The notes: a model not told the origin generated them from the letters alone. Numbered from the stretch's first letter, positions 1 through 10,964 are shown. The stretch: 64,000 bases of DNA from an uncultured Bacteroidia bacterium (GCA_903907075.1 CAIVMQ010000113.1:1-64000); one strand, 5' to 3'. Made by a program: numbers and translations.

Positions 1-1
1 C

Positions 2-1549
2 GTGAGCAATGAACTGATTATTGATGTATCGCCCTCACATGTTGAAATTGCTTTACTCGAAAACAAAAAACTGGTAGAACTTAACAGGGAAAGCAGTGAC
101 CTCAAATTTTCGGTAGGAGATATTTACCTTGCAAAGGTAAAGAAGATTATGCCAGGATTGAACGCTGCTTTTGTTGATGTAGGCTACGAAAAAGATGCGT
201 TCCTCCATTATCTGGATTTAGGACCTCAATTTCAAACTTTAAACAAATTTCTTAAGCAGTCAAGTTCCAGGAAACTCAAGTTGACAACCGAATTGAGGAT
301 TCAACCGGAACCTGATATTCAGAAAGACGGCAAAATAACCGATATTCTTAAGAGTGGACAGACTATTCTTGTGCAAATTGCAAAAGAACCAATCTCTACT
401 AAAGGACCACGGCTCACTTCCGAAATCTCTGTTGCTGGCAGAAACATGGTGCTGATCCCCTTTGGTCACAAAATTTCAGTTTCTCAAAAAATCGAATCGG
501 CAGAGGAGAAGAGCCGTTTAAAAAAATTAGTTCAAAGCATCTGCCCCAAGAATTATGGGGTAATTGTGCGAACTGCCGCTGAAGGGAAACGTGTTGCGGA
601 GTTGGATCCGGAACTGCGTAGATTGGTCGCAAAGTTTGAAAATGCTGTCGCTAAACTTGAAAAGCAAGTAGCTCCTTCACTAATCTTAGGTGAACTCGAT
701 CGCACAATAGGTATGATCAGGGATTTATACAATCCCGATTTTTCGAATATTTTTGTGAATAACGAAGAGATAGCTGCTGAGATTAAGGAGTATGTAGGAA
801 CTATCGATCCGGAAAAGAAGAAAGTAGTGAAACACTACAATGGCAAAATGCCAATTCTTGAGTATTTTGGTATCGACAAACAAATAAAAGCATCTTTTGG
901 TAAAACCGTATCGTTTAGAAGCGGTGCCTATCTGATTATCGAGCACACTGAAGCTTTTCATGTCATTGATGTGAATAGCGGAAACAGGTCTAAGACCGGT
1001 GATCAGGAGACAAATGCCCTTGAGGTCAATCTCGCTGCTGCAGAAGAGGTTGCCAGTCAATTACGCCTTCGCGATATGGGAGGGATAATTGTTATCGATT
1101 TTATCGATATGCACGGTAATGAAAACCGGCAGAAAGTTTTCGAGAAGATGAAGGAAGCAATGGCTTCCGACAGAACAAAGCATAATATTCTACCATTAAG
1201 CAAATTTTGTTTGATGCAGATCACCCGTCAACGTGTGCGACAGGAGATGGCTATAGAAACGGCAGAAACATGCCCCGTTTGCAAAGGATCGGGTAAGGTT
1301 ACGCCAACACTGCTATTCATTGAAGAGATCGAACAAAAGGTTCGTACTATCTTTGAAGAGTTACACAAGCAAAAATTAACCATTAAGCTGCATCCTTTTG
1401 TTGGAGCCTTTCTAACCAGAGGTTTCCCTTCAAAAGCGTTAAAATGGAGATGGAAATATCACAAACGTGTAAGGATCGAAGAGATTAACGCTATGAGTTT
1501 CCTCGATTCAAAGTTCTATGATGAGAACGCCGAAGAAATTATCTTTTAA
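2..1549 (+). CDS. rng: Ribonuclease G/E family protein (Rne/Rng)
   Basis: 515-aa ORF with S1-like N-terminus (VGDIYLAKVKKIMPGLNAAFVDVGYEKDAFLHYLDLG), catalytic-domain motif GGIIVIDFIDM and Zn-link CPVCKGSGKV; GTG start at the window edge. Confidence 0.93.
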   Translation: MSNELIIDVSPSHVEIALLENKKLVELNRESSDLKFSVGDIYLAKVKKIMPGLNAAFVDVGYEKDAFLHYLDLGPQFQTLNKFLKQSSSRKLKLTTELRIQPEPDIQKDGKITDILKSGQTILVQIAKEPISTKGPRLTSEISVAGRNMVLIPFGHKISVSQKIESAEEKSRLKKLVQSICPKNYGVIVRTAAEGKRVAELDPELRRLVAKFENAVAKLEKQVAPSLILGELDRTIGMIRDLYNPDFSNIFVNNEEIAAEIKEYVGTIDPEKKKVVKHYNGKMPILEYFGIDKQIKASFGKTVSFRSGAYLIIEHTEAFHVIDVNSGNRSKTGDQETNALEVNLAAAEEVASQLRLRDMGGIIVIDFIDMHGNENRQKVFEKMKEAMASDRTKHNILPLSKFCLMQITRQRVRQEMAIETAETCPVCKGSGKVTPTLLFIEEIEQKVRTIFEELHKQKLTIKLHPFVGAFLTRGFPSKALKWRWKYHKRVRIEEINAMSFLDSKFYDENAEEIIF

Positions 1550-1556
1550 ACATTTA

Positions 1557-1587
1557 AAGCTCATGCCCTGAAAGCATGAGCTTTTTT
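1557..1587 (+). terminator. Intrinsic terminator of rng
   Basis: Perfect 10-bp stem AAGCTCATGC / GCATGAGCTT with 7-nt loop, followed by a T-tract. Confidence 0.9.
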
Positions 1588-1614
1588 GTAGTTTTGAATT
1601 TTGATGATTTTAAA

Positions 1615-3621
1615 ATGAATAAGAACCATTTTCTCCTTTTTGTTGTTGTAGTCGGCTTGAACCTGAGCTCTTTTGCCCAGATTATTAAGCCTGTAACCTG
1701 GATTCTCGATCAAAAGAAAACCGGAAATAACGAAATAGAATTAACTCTTAAAGCTTCAATAGCGCCAGGTTGGCACCTCTACAGTACTAATCTCCCGGAG
1801 GGCGGACCAATTAAAACTTCTTTTATCTTCACCGCGGATTCGCTGAATTATATTCCATTAGGGGAACTATTTGCCTTGACCATCCCCTCAAAAGAACATG
1901 ACCAAATATTTAATATGGACCTTGAGTTCTTTAGTAAAGAGGTTGTTTTTGTTCAGAAAATTAAATTGCTCTCTTCTAAACCGTTTGAATTAAAGGGAAC
2001 CATAGAGTATCAAACATGTAATAATGAGACGTGTACTCTTGACGAACACGACTTTTTATTTGAAATCGCAGACTCTGGCGAACCATTAGATACCGTTTCA
2101 GGTACTGCAATTCCTCCGGCTAAGGGATCTGTTCAACACGGGTTATGGTGGTTTTTACTCTTTAGCTTCATCGCTGGTCTAGCTGCGATACTTACTCCGT
2201 GCGTATTCCCCATGATCCCCATGACAGTCTCGTTTTTTATGAATAGCAATAAGTCGAAGATACAGGCTAGAATTCAGGCATTTGTTTATGGTGGATCGAT
2301 CATCTTAATTTATACCCTCGTCGGTACCTTAGTCGCTCTTACAATGGGAGCTGATTTTGCCAATTGGATAAGCACCCATTGGCTCCCTAATATCTTGTTT
2401 TTTATAGTTTTTGTTTTCTTCGCTTTTTCATTTTTTGGTGCTTTTGAGATTGTTTTACCCGGTAGCTGGGGAAATCAAACTGATCGGTTTGCTGATAAGG
2501 GTGGTGTAAGTGGTGCCTTTTTTATGGCGCTTACCTTGGTGCTTGTTTCGTTTAGCTGCACAGGTCCAATTGTAGGTGCTATCTTGGTTGAATCGGCTGG
2601 AGGCATGGTGCTGAAACCTATTATTGGAATGCTTGGGTTCTCGCTTGCATTTGCTCTCCCTTTTACCTTGTTTGCACTCTTCCCACAATGGCTTGTTAAT
2701 TTACCCAAATCAGGTGGTTGGCTTAATTCTGTAAAAGTAGTTCTTGGATTTATTGAGTTAGCTCTCGGCCTTAAATTCTTAAGTATCGCTGATCAAACAT
2801 ACCATTGGCATATTCTTGATCGGGAAGTATATCTCGCATTTTGGATCGTGATCTTTACCATGATGGGATTTTATCTGCTCGGCAAAATGAAATTTGCACA
2901 CGATAGTGATACCAAATATATTACTGTGCCCCGATTGATGATGGGTTTAGTAACGCTCACCTTCGTCGTTTATCTTATCCCTGGAATGTTTGGAGCACCT
3001 TTAAAGGCCATTTCGGGCTACTTGCCACCTATGACTTCTCACGATTTTGACCTGCATAAGATTGTCAGAGATGAGATTAAGCTGATTGATCGCCAGATTA
3101 GTAATAGTAACACTTCCAAATCCGATGTATCTCTTTGCGAGAAGCCTAAATTTGGTGAATTCCTTGAGTTGCCTCATGGTCTTGAAGGATATTTTGATTT
3201 TGAACAAGGTATGGCTTGCGCCAAAGCTCAGAACAAACCTGTCTTTATTGATTTTACTGGTCACGGTTGTGTCAATTGCCGGGAGATGGAGGCCAATGTA
3301 TGGTCTGATCCGCGCGTGCTTCAACGTCTTAAAAGCGAATTTGTGATTGTTGCTCTTTATGTTGATGATAAAACAGTTCTTCCTAAAGAGGAGTGGATTA
3401 CCTCAAGTTATGATCATAAAGTTAAAATGAGTATCGGCAAGAAATTTGCAGACCTCCAAATCTCAAAATTTGGAGTCAACGCACAACCTTATTATGTCTT
3501 ACTCGATCACGATGAAAAACTACTTGTTAATCCGACAGCCAGGGACTTAAATCCGGATCATTTTATTCAATTCCTTGATCAGGGAGTGGCAGAATTTAAA
3601 AAGAGACATCCCCAGAAATAG
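1615..3621 (+). CDS. dsbD: Thiol:disulfide interchange protein DsbD-like (cytochrome c biogenesis TM domain plus C-terminal thioredoxin fold)
   Basis: N-terminal DsbD alpha-like domain, multi-TM region with LTPCVFPMIP and SCTGPIVG, C-terminal GHGCVNCREME. Start moved to the internal ATG because the first 13 codons of the ORF overlap the rng terminator. Confidence 0.88.
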   Translation: MNKNHFLLFVVVVGLNLSSFAQIIKPVTWILDQKKTGNNEIELTLKASIAPGWHLYSTNLPEGGPIKTSFIFTADSLNYIPLGELFALTIPSKEHDQIFNMDLEFFSKEVVFVQKIKLLSSKPFELKGTIEYQTCNNETCTLDEHDFLFEIADSGEPLDTVSGTAIPPAKGSVQHGLWWFLLFSFIAGLAAILTPCVFPMIPMTVSFFMNSNKSKIQARIQAFVYGGSIILIYTLVGTLVALTMGADFANWISTHWLPNILFFIVFVFFAFSFFGAFEIVLPGSWGNQTDRFADKGGVSGAFFMALTLVLVSFSCTGPIVGAILVESAGGMVLKPIIGMLGFSLAFALPFTLFALFPQWLVNLPKSGGWLNSVKVVLGFIELALGLKFLSIADQTYHWHILDREVYLAFWIVIFTMMGFYLLGKMKFAHDSDTKYITVPRLMMGLVTLTFVVYLIPGMFGAPLKAISGYLPPMTSHDFDLHKIVRDEIKLIDRQISNSNTSKSDVSLCEKPKFGEFLELPHGLEGYFDFEQGMACAKAQNKPVFIDFTGHGCVNCREMEANVWSDPRVLQRLKSEFVIVALYVDDKTVLPKEEWITSSYDHKVKMSIGKKFADLQISKFGVNAQPYYVLLDHDEKLLVNPTARDLNPDHFIQFLDQGVAEFKKRHPQK

Positions 3622-3663
3622 CGTTGATATGCGGGGATGAATCTTATTTGCTATTTTGTTGAT

Positions 3664-4431
3664 TTAGTATTCATTTGAAACATCGGTGAGCACCTCATAT
3701 CCGGTATCTGTTACTAATACAGTATGCTCAAATTGGGCAGATAGCTTAAGATCGATCGTTCTGGCTGTCCACCCGTCTGTCTCATCGACCTTCACGCGAG
3801 GCCTCCCTTCGTTAATCATTGGCTCAATGGTAAATATCATTCCGGGCTTTAATAAGGGGCCACTATTTTTACGCGAAGCATGATCTACTTGAGGATCCTC
3901 ATGGAATTCAATCCCTACACCATGACCGCAAAATTCATAAACTACCGAAAATCCTTGAGATGTGGCATATTTGGAAATAGAATAGCCAATATTGCCCAGG
4001 TAATTTCCTGGCTTAACTTGTTCTATCCCTAGATCAAGACAGTGTTTGGTTGCTTTTACTAATTTAAGTGCGGTATCCGATGGTTCCCCAATAATATACA
4101 TCTTACTGGTATCTCCAAAATAGCCATCTAATATCGTTGTTACATCAATATTTAGGATATCCCCATTTTTCAGGATTATATCTTCAGAAGGGATCCCATG
4201 ACAAACAACCTCATTTAACGAAATACAACAAGACTTTGGAAAACCGCTGTAATTTAGCGTTGCTGGTATAGCATTATGCGCTATGGTATAATTATGAATC
4301 AATTGGTCAAGATAACCTGTGCTTATACCTTCTTTTACAAAATCAGAGATATAAATCAGTATTTCACCCGCTAGTTTAGAACTCTTTCTAATCCCCTTAA
4401 TTTGCTCCTCTGTTTTAATAATAATACTCAT
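3664..4431 (-). CDS. map: Type I methionine aminopeptidase
   Basis: 255-aa ORF; LNEVVCHGIPSEDIILKNGDILNIDVT, GHGVGIEFHEDP, GMIFTIEPM. Confidence 0.95.
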   Translation of the reverse strand: MSIIIKTEEQIKGIRKSSKLAGEILIYISDFVKEGISTGYLDQLIHNYTIAHNAIPATLNYSGFPKSCCISLNEVVCHGIPSEDIILKNGDILNIDVTTILDGYFGDTSKMYIIGEPSDTALKLVKATKHCLDLGIEQVKPGNYLGNIGYSISKYATSQGFSVVYEFCGHGVGIEFHEDPQVDHASRKNSGPLLKPGMIFTIEPMINEGRPRVKVDETDGWTARTIDLKLSAQFEHTVLVTDTGYEVLTDVSNEY

Positions 4432-4771
4432 TTATGACTAATTTAATATTTTATCCCGCATTGGCGGTATGATTATTTTTGGCTGTGTGTAGTGATCAAC
4501 ATTGCCTTCTTAGAATTCTTATCCCTTTTTAACCTTGCTGTATTATTCTCTTTAATCCTGTATTTAAAGCCAATGAAACCGATTTGTTTAGTTTTACTTA
4601 ATCTGAATTTATTTTTCGGAAATTATAGATGCTTTGGTGCTAATTTTTATCTCGCTGTATATCCTTTGAATCCAGGAGTTAACAGATCGATTCTACTAAT
4701 AAAGGCCAAATAAATAGCCTGAAAAAATTATTGGGCAAATTAGTTTATTTTTGGGTAATTAAAGTCTTAAA

Positions 4772-5353
4772 ATGAATTTAAAGCAATTTGCCATAGGTTT
4801 GTATCTTATCATTACTGGGATAGTTGGATCACCTCGTGAGGAGTGGATTCGGATTAAAAATTCCGATTATACTATTTGGCATATGATCTTATTCTATGTT
4901 GTGCCACTTTGTTTTATTACGATTTTAATCTCTTTTGTAGGATCTTATTTTTATCCGGATGAGCATTTTGACCTGCCTCGATTTCTGCTTATTTCCGCAT
5001 TATGCCCTATATTGGTTATTATCACCTCTTTGGCGGTGTCATTTAAAATTATTGGGTATCTTTTTTTAGCTTTTGAAAATTCTGCCACATCTAAAACGAT
5101 TGCTACGCTACTTTTTTTTGCCTTTACTCCAGTTTATGCGGCTATGGCACTATTTACCTTGTTGCCCTCCTATTTAGTGGCTTTTTTGCCCCTTCTTTAT
5201 ATTTTTTTTATCATGCGTAAAGGGGTTGATGTATTAACCAATATCTCTGTTGATCGGAAAACTGAATTTAGCAACCTCTGTTCATTAGTCGTTCTAACCA
5301 TTTTTCTCGCTCTTAATTTGGTCCTTTCCTCTTTCTTTGGTGCTATTCACTAA
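4772..5353 (+). CDS. Yip1-family multi-TM membrane protein
   Basis: 193-aa ORF with several hydrophobic helices and N-terminal ITGIVGSPREEWIRI typical of Yip1-domain proteins. Confidence 0.6.
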   Translation: MNLKQFAIGLYLIITGIVGSPREEWIRIKNSDYTIWHMILFYVVPLCFITILISFVGSYFYPDEHFDLPRFLLISALCPILVIITSLAVSFKIIGYLFLAFENSATSKTIATLLFFAFTPVYAAMALFTLLPSYLVAFLPLLYIFFIMRKGVDVLTNISVDRKTEFSNLCSLVVLTIFLALNLVLSSFFGAIH

Positions 5354-5382
5354 AGAAGTTAGTGAAAACTTGAGGGTTTTAT

Positions 5383-5390
5383 TAAATTTG
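5383..5390 (+). promoter_or_regulatory. Bacteroidetes-type -7 element for smpB
   Basis: TAAATTTG (TAnnTTTG) 26 nt upstream of the smpB ATG. Confidence 0.45.
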
Positions 5391-5415
5391 CACACTCTTT
5401 ACCTGGTGTAATACA

Positions 5416-5868
5416 ATGACTATTCAGCAACATATTAATATTAAAAATAAAAGGGCGAGCTTTGATTATGAGTTCATCGATAAATATGTAGCAGGCATTG
5501 TTCTGTTAGGTACTGAGATAAAATCGATCCGTCTAAGTAAAGTTAATATGAATGATGCGTATTGCCATTTCATCGGTAATGAGCTTTATATTAAAAATCT
5601 AAATATTTCGGAGTACGATTTTGGAACGTGCAATAACCATGAGGTGCGTCGAGAGCGTAAGTTACTCATGAGTAGGCGTGAACTCAATAAATTAGAACGT
5701 AAATTAAAAGAGTCGGGACTGACCATTGTTCCGTTGCGGATCTTTTTAACCGATAAGGGTTTAGCTAAGATTGAGATCGCATTGTCAAAAGGTAAGGCAA
5801 ATTACGATAAACGACAAAGCCTTAAATCAAAGGATGCTGAGCGTGAGATGGCACGGGTTCGTAAATAG
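5416..5868 (+). CDS. smpB: SsrA-binding protein SmpB
   Basis: 150-aa [57 protein letters not shown]. Confidence 0.95.
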   Translation: MTIQQHINIKNKRASFDYEFIDKYVAGIVLLGTEIKSIRLSKVNMNDAYCHFIGNELYIKNLNISEYDFGTCNNHEVRRERKLLMSRRELNKLERKLKESGLTIVPLRIFLTDKGLAKIEIALSKGKANYDKRQSLKSKDAEREMARVRK

Positions 5869-5899
5869 AAAGAGATCAACTAAATTTTGATCTCTTTCT
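5867..5899 (+). terminator. Hairpin at the 3' end of smpB
   Basis: Perfect 13-bp inverted repeat AGAAAGAGATCAA / TTGATCTCTTTCT, 7-nt loop, overlapping the stop codon. Confidence 0.7.
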
Positions 5900-5928
5900 G
5901 ATTTGGACACACTTTAAACCCTAACGGT

Positions 5929-6453
5929 TCATTTTTTAGCTTGTTTATTCTCCGTTTCGATCTGCTTTCTACTGAATTTCTCAAAACTTTTAAGATCCTC
6001 TATCTTGAAAGTTCCATAAAAAGATACCATGCAACTAAAGTTCTCGTCCTCATTATTACCTATTATTACATGGCACTCTCTGACTATTTCTAATTCTTTA
6101 TCAATTCTAAACTCTATATGTTCATTTTTATTGCCTTCTGAAAATTCAATTTTTTTATAGTTTAGCTCATCGAATTTTTCACTTAAGCTCTTTCTTAACT
6201 TCTCTTTCTCCTGATTTTTCACCTCCGTTAAAATCAATATTCGGATCTCTTGTAGGTCTCCAGTGACTTTTTTATTTTCCTCATCGATATTTAAATTTAC
6301 GGCATCGATCATGGCCTTAGAGAATGAGAAATAGGTATAGCCATCCTTGTGGACGTATTGATCATAGATTTTGTTTGACCGGCTTTGAGCTGAAGCGAAA
6401 ACCGTTATGGCTAGGAGTGATACTGTGAATAAAATTAGTAATAGGATCTTCAT
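5929..6453 (-). CDS. Hypothetical secreted protein in the PspC operon
   Basis: 174-aa ORF with signal peptide; start overlaps the upstream ORF stop by 4 nt (ATGA). Confidence 0.6.
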   Translation of the reverse strand: MKILLLILFTVSLLAITVFASAQSRSNKIYDQYVHKDGYTYFSFSKAMIDAVNLNIDEENKKVTGDLQEIRILILTEVKNQEKEKLRKSLSEKFDELNYKKIEFSEGNKNEHIEFRIDKELEIVRECHVIIGNNEDENFSCMVSFYGTFKIEDLKSFEKFSRKQIETENKQAKK

Positions 6454-8036
6454 TTTTTTGTCTTTTTAGGTATTTCTACGCGTGCTATTTTGCGTTGCGT
6501 AATCTCTAATCCATTTGGTTTCATCGTCCAATAATGGGTTCCCATATCTCCATCCCACATATCCGAGGTGTTTTGAATGTCGTGCAGAATCTTTACCATC
6601 TCACCACTTAGATAGATTGTTTTATTCTCTGGAACTTTTAATGTGATTTCAATTTCTTGTTGACGCCATCCTGATTTTTCAGGCATCATAAACCAAGGCG
6701 AAAAGGTGATGATTGAATCTTGTAACTCATATTTGTAATTTATTTCACGCGCATTGTTTTGTGCTTTATCCAGATCTCGTCCTCGTGCTCGTGATTTAAT
6801 TATCAAACTAAAATCGTTGTTATCGCTCTTTATAATATCTAATGAAGGTGTCGTGAGCAGAAACTGTTTGCTATCAATTGAAGCAACCCTAAGACCCCCG
6901 AGATTAAAGTTAGAGTCCAGGTATTCGCTGAATTCATCTTTCCCGAGATTTACAAATAAGGTGTCTGATTTTGTTGTTATGGCCTCCTGCTTGGTTGTTG
7001 TTGATATGCTTTTAAAATCACTAAATGTTCTAACCGATATAAATATCAATAACAGTATTCCTACTACCCATAATGCGAAGGAACTAATTCCAACTCTTCC
7101 ATTGCTCGACTTGAATCGGAAAATAAGCTTTGTTCCTAAATAGGCGATTAAAAGTAGTGGCAATCCGATAACGATGCCAATGGCAATCCAGAACCAGAAA
7201 AAATTAGTGCCACTCATTAGTAAATCCAGATATTGTGGAAGACCTTGGCCTAATGGTGTAATGCCAATGAATTCTTTGGTTATTAATAACGATGTTACTA
7301 AGGCAATGATTGCAAATATCCCAATAGCAATAAGGAAGACACCAAATATCACTGCTGCAACTTTAAGTATAGCCTTTAATATGGAGGTGATTATGTTTCC
7401 TGCTTTGCTCATTCTCTCACGTCCTTTGCCGCTGGACTTGAATTTTTCGTAATTCTCTTTTACCTCCTGAATCTCCTCTTTAATGTTTTTTGAGATATTC
7501 GTGATGTTTACCTCTTCTCCTTTCATCTCAAGACGTTGTGCCGAGTTTGATGCTTTAGGTACTACAATCCATAATATGATGTAGATAATTAAACTTGAAC
7601 CGGCTCCCAAAAATATTAACAAGACGAATATTAATCGGATAATTACAGGGTCAAAATTGAAATAGGCCCCTAATCCACTGCAAACGCCACCTAGGACACG
7701 ATCATCTGGATCTCGGTAAAGCTTTCGCTGGCGTTGACGTGGAGCCTTGATCTTTTCTGGCTCCCCCTCTTTCGCATCATCAAACGCTTCAGGCATTCCC
7801 ATGATACGAATGATTTGCTCGACTTGCTCAATAGTAATTGCTTCATTCCTATCCCTTAAATGCTCCTGGAAAAGCTCTGAAATTCGTGACTCAATGTCCT
7901 CTACAATTTCTGTCGCTTCGGCATCAGATCCAAAATGACTATTTATCTTTAGAATATAGTTGTGTAGTTTTTCGTATGCATCATCATCAATATGAAAAAC
8001 TGTTCCACTAATGTTTATTGTAAATGTTTTTTTCAT
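6450..8036 (-). CDS. PspC-domain membrane protein
   Basis: PspC signature RKLYRDPDDRVLGGVCSGLGAYFNFDPVIIRLIFVLLIFLGAGSSLIIYIILWIVVPKA. Confidence 0.88.
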   Translation of the reverse strand: MKKTFTINISGTVFHIDDDAYEKLHNYILKINSHFGSDAEATEIVEDIESRISELFQEHLRDRNEAITIEQVEQIIRIMGMPEAFDDAKEGEPEKIKAPRQRQRKLYRDPDDRVLGGVCSGLGAYFNFDPVIIRLIFVLLIFLGAGSSLIIYIILWIVVPKASNSAQRLEMKGEEVNITNISKNIKEEIQEVKENYEKFKSSGKGRERMSKAGNIITSILKAILKVAAVIFGVFLIAIGIFAIIALVTSLLITKEFIGITPLGQGLPQYLDLLMSGTNFFWFWIAIGIVIGLPLLLIAYLGTKLIFRFKSSNGRVGISSFALWVVGILLLIFISVRTFSDFKSISTTTKQEAITTKSDTLFVNLGKDEFSEYLDSNFNLGGLRVASIDSKQFLLTTPSLDIIKSDNNDFSLIIKSRARGRDLDKAQNNAREINYKYELQDSIITFSPWFMMPEKSGWRQQEIEITLKVPENKTIYLSGEMVKILHDIQNTSDMWDGDMGTHYWTMKPNGLEITQRKIARVEIPKKTKK

Positions 8037-8050
8037 GGTCGTATATTTTA

Positions 8051-8383
8051 CTAAAGGTTATTATTTTTTATTTGATTAATCGCCTCAACAAGTTCTCCCC
8101 AAGCTTGATCCAGCTCATTAAGGAATAGCTTTCCCTGGGGCGTAAGCTCGTAATATTTACGCGGTGGTCCCTGTAGCGATTCCTCCCAGCGATAACTTAG
8201 ATATCCGTCGTTCTTTAAACGTGTTAGCAACGGATATAAGGTCCCTTCAACGACAATCATTTGCGCAACTTTCATCTCTGCAATGATATCTGAAGCATAG
8301 GATGGCTTCTTGGATAGGTTCAGCAGAATGCAATATTCCAGAATCCCTTTCCTCATTTGAGCTTTTGTGTTTTCGAGGTTCAT
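8051..8383 (-). CDS. PadR-family transcriptional regulator
   Basis: 110-aa ORF; MRKGILEYCILLNLSKKPSYASDIIAEM ... VVEGTLYPLLTRLKNDGYLSYRWEESLQGPPRKYYELTPQG. Confidence 0.92.
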   Translation of the reverse strand: MNLENTKAQMRKGILEYCILLNLSKKPSYASDIIAEMKVAQMIVVEGTLYPLLTRLKNDGYLSYRWEESLQGPPRKYYELTPQGKLFLNELDQAWGELVEAINQIKNNNL

Positions 8384-8450
8384 ATGTTTTTTAGTTGTAA
8401 ATAGTTAAAATTTTAAGCCTGTAATTTTGAATCATAGCCCTTCTGTTATT

Positions 8451-8762
8451 TTAAATCAAAGGAGCTTCCCTTAAGCTGCCTATCGTTATTGGTTTAGCTT
8501 TCAATTTAGTATCCACTTTGATAACTTTCTTGACCGTAATAACCTCTGTGTTTTTTTCATTCGAACGACTTAGTAAATAGTCAGATAGCTTTGTTTTTGA
8601 ATATCTGTTAACCGAATTGGCAACTGCAGGTAGGGCATGATAGATTACATTTATTCCGATAATTGTATTACCTGTTGAAACTGGTTTACTGCACGAGTTA
8701 AATAGTAGAAACCCTGTCAACCCTATTGCGATGTAAGATCTTCTAAATGTTGTTTTCATCAC
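8451..8762 (-). CDS. Small putative lipoprotein, first gene of the PadR/PspC operon
   Basis: 103-aa ORF with lipobox-like GFLLFNSCS. Confidence 0.5.
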   Translation of the reverse strand: MMKTTFRRSYIAIGLTGFLLFNSCSKPVSTGNTIIGINVIYHALPAVANSVNRYSKTKLSDYLLSRSNEKNTEVITVKKVIKVDTKLKAKPITIGSLREAPLI

Positions 8763-8807
8763 TTGTCGTTTTTTATAATACCATTTTATACCATGAAGTA
8801 TGTATTA

Positions 8808-8849
8808 CAAATATATGTCTTTAGGATGGTACTATGCAACACATAGTAC
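8808..8849 (-). promoter_or_regulatory. Promoter plus operator-like palindrome of the PadR/PspC operon
   Basis: Minus strand: TTGC (8836-8839), 20 nt, TATATTTG (8808-8815). Perfect 8-bp inverted repeat GTACTATG-CAACA-CATAGTAC (8829-8849) surrounds the -33 TTG. Confidence 0.6.
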
Positions 8850-9078
8850 TAAATATGCAAGATTATTCTTATATTTTTTTTATATATCTTAATTATAGGC
8901 TATTAGAGTAAGTGGATGGTGGTGTTTCTATCTGTATTTTGATTAATATTGTCCCTTTTAAGTGCTTAATACGGTTTAAAGTTGAATTTCAGATATGCCG
9001 AAAACGCGTGTTTTTATCATTTTTGGTGAAATTGCGACCTTAAGACATTCGGGGAATAGTACGAATGGTATTTAAAGA

Positions 9079-9119
9079 AGAAACCCTTAATTTACATATA
9101 ATGCAAATTAAGGGTTTCT
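9079..9119 (-). terminator. Terminator hairpin downstream of typA
   Basis: 15-bp perfect inverted repeat AGAAACCCTTAATTT / AAATTAAGGGTTTCT with 11-nt loop. Confidence 0.8.
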
Positions 9120-9141
9120 ATATATTAGGTGATTTTTTTCG

Positions 9142-10947
9142 TTAATCTGATTTTTTGGCTGATCTTTTTCGTTCACCTTCATTAAGGACAATTTTACGAA
9201 GTCGTATTGATTTAGGGGTGACTTCGACATATTCGTCTTTTTGAATATATTCCAATGCCTCTTCTAAACTAAACTTAATAGGCGGTGCAAGTCGTACCTT
9301 ATCATCAGAACCGGACGCTCTCATATTGGTAAGTTTCTTTGATTTTGTCATGTTCATTACAAGATCACCTTCGCGGCTACTCTCGCCAATAACCTGACCT
9401 TCATAAATTTCCTCTTGTGGATCGATAAAGTATTTGCCACGATCCTGAAGTTTATTGAGTGCATAGGCGAAGGCGGTTCCTGTTTCAAGAGCTATTAATG
9501 AGCCATTCATTCGTGTTTCGATTGGACCTTTGTAGCGATCATATTTTATAAAGCGATGTGCCATAACTGCTTCGCCTTGAGTAGCAGTCATCATTGTGGT
9601 ACGTAAGCCGATAATTCCGCGTGAAGGGATATGGAATTCAAGGTTTATACGTTCTCCTTTTTTCTCCATATTTAGCATTTCCCCTTTTCTGCGGGTAATA
9701 AGGTCGATAGCGGTGCCGCTAAGCTCTTCGGGAAGATCGACATGAAGCATTTCTATTGGTTCATGTTTTTCGCCGTTTATCTCTTTGAAAAGAACCTGAG
9801 GTTGTCCAACCTGAAGTTCATAACCTTCGCGTCGCATGGTTTCGATTAAAACCGAAAGATGGAGTACTCCACGACCATGAACATTCCATGCATCTGCTGA
9901 ATCGGTGGTTTCGACATGTAATGCAAGATTTTTTTCCAACTCACGAATAAGTCTATCATGGATATGACGACTAGTAACTAATTTCCCCTCTTTGCCATAA
10001 AATGGAGAGTTGTTAATCGTAAATAACATACTCATCGTGGGCTCGTCGATAGAGATTGGATCTAATGGTTCCGGATTTTCGAAATCACAAATTGTATCTC
10101 CGATCTCAAAACCTTCTATTCCTACAAGTGCACAAATATCTCCGTTTGTAGCGCTGGTTACTTTTTCTCGTGCTAATCCGGTAAATAGGTGAAGCTCTTT
10201 AATCTTGGTTCTTGACGTTGTTCCATCGCGTTTAACTAATGAAACGTTCATCCCCTCTCTGAGCTCTCCTCTATGAATCCTGCCAATGGCAATACGACCC
10301 ACATATTTTGAGTAATCCAATGAGGTTACTAGCATCTGTGGAGTTCCCGGATTCTCGGTAGGAGCGGGGATATGCTCGATAATGGCATCAAATAATTCAG
10401 AAATATTTTCGGTGCGTACTTTCCAGTCGTTACTCATCCAGTTCTGTTTGGCTGATCCATAAATCGTGGGGAAGTCTAGCTGCTCCTCGGTTGCATCTAG
10501 GCTGTACATCAATTCAAAAACCTGCTCGTGGACAATGTCTGGACGGCAATTGGGCTTATCTACTTTATTGATTACTACAATGGGTTTCAATCCAAGTTGA
10601 ATCGCTTTTTGCAGTACAAATCGTGTCTGTGGCATTGTCCCCTCAAAGGCATCAACGAGTAAAAGTACACCATCAGCCATGTTTAGTACACGCTCCACTT
10701 CACCACCAAAGTCCGCATGGCCTGGAGTATCTATGATGTTTATTTTTGTCCCATTATAAACGACCGAAACGTTTTTAGCCAAAATGGTAATTCCACGTTC
10801 ACGCTCCTGATCATTATTGTCAAGGATCAATTCTCCTGGATTTTGATTATTCCTGAAGATATTTGAATCCAGAATCATTTTGTCGACCAGTGTTGTTTTT
10901 CCGTGATCGACGTGGGCAATTATTGCTATGTTTCTAATGTTTTGCAT
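9142..10947 (-). CDS. typA: GTP-binding protein TypA/BipA
   Basis: 601-aa [51 protein letters not shown]. Confidence 0.96.
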   Translation of the reverse strand: MQNIRNIAIIAHVDHGKTTLVDKMILDSNIFRNNQNPGELILDNNDQERERGITILAKNVSVVYNGTKINIIDTPGHADFGGEVERVLNMADGVLLLVDAFEGTMPQTRFVLQKAIQLGLKPIVVINKVDKPNCRPDIVHEQVFELMYSLDATEEQLDFPTIYGSAKQNWMSNDWKVRTENISELFDAIIEHIPAPTENPGTPQMLVTSLDYSKYVGRIAIGRIHRGELREGMNVSLVKRDGTTSRTKIKELHLFTGLAREKVTSATNGDICALVGIEGFEIGDTICDFENPEPLDPISIDEPTMSMLFTINNSPFYGKEGKLVTSRHIHDRLIRELEKNLALHVETTDSADAWNVHGRGVLHLSVLIETMRREGYELQVGQPQVLFKEINGEKHEPIEMLHVDLPEELSGTAIDLITRRKGEMLNMEKKGERINLEFHIPSRGIIGLRTTMMTATQGEAVMAHRFIKYDRYKGPIETRMNGSLIALETGTAFAYALNKLQDRGKYFIDPQEEIYEGQVIGESSREGDLVMNMTKSKKLTNMRASGSDDKVRLAPPIKFSLEEALEYIQKDEYVEVTPKSIRLRKIVLNEGERKRSAKKSD

Positions 10948-10964
10948 CTATTTATTTTGAGCCG

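Noticed and set aside
4492-4713. 73-aa ORF between map and the Yip1-like gene
   Set aside because: Low-complexity hydrophobic sequence without homology cues in an AT-rich gap; insufficient support for a CDS call.
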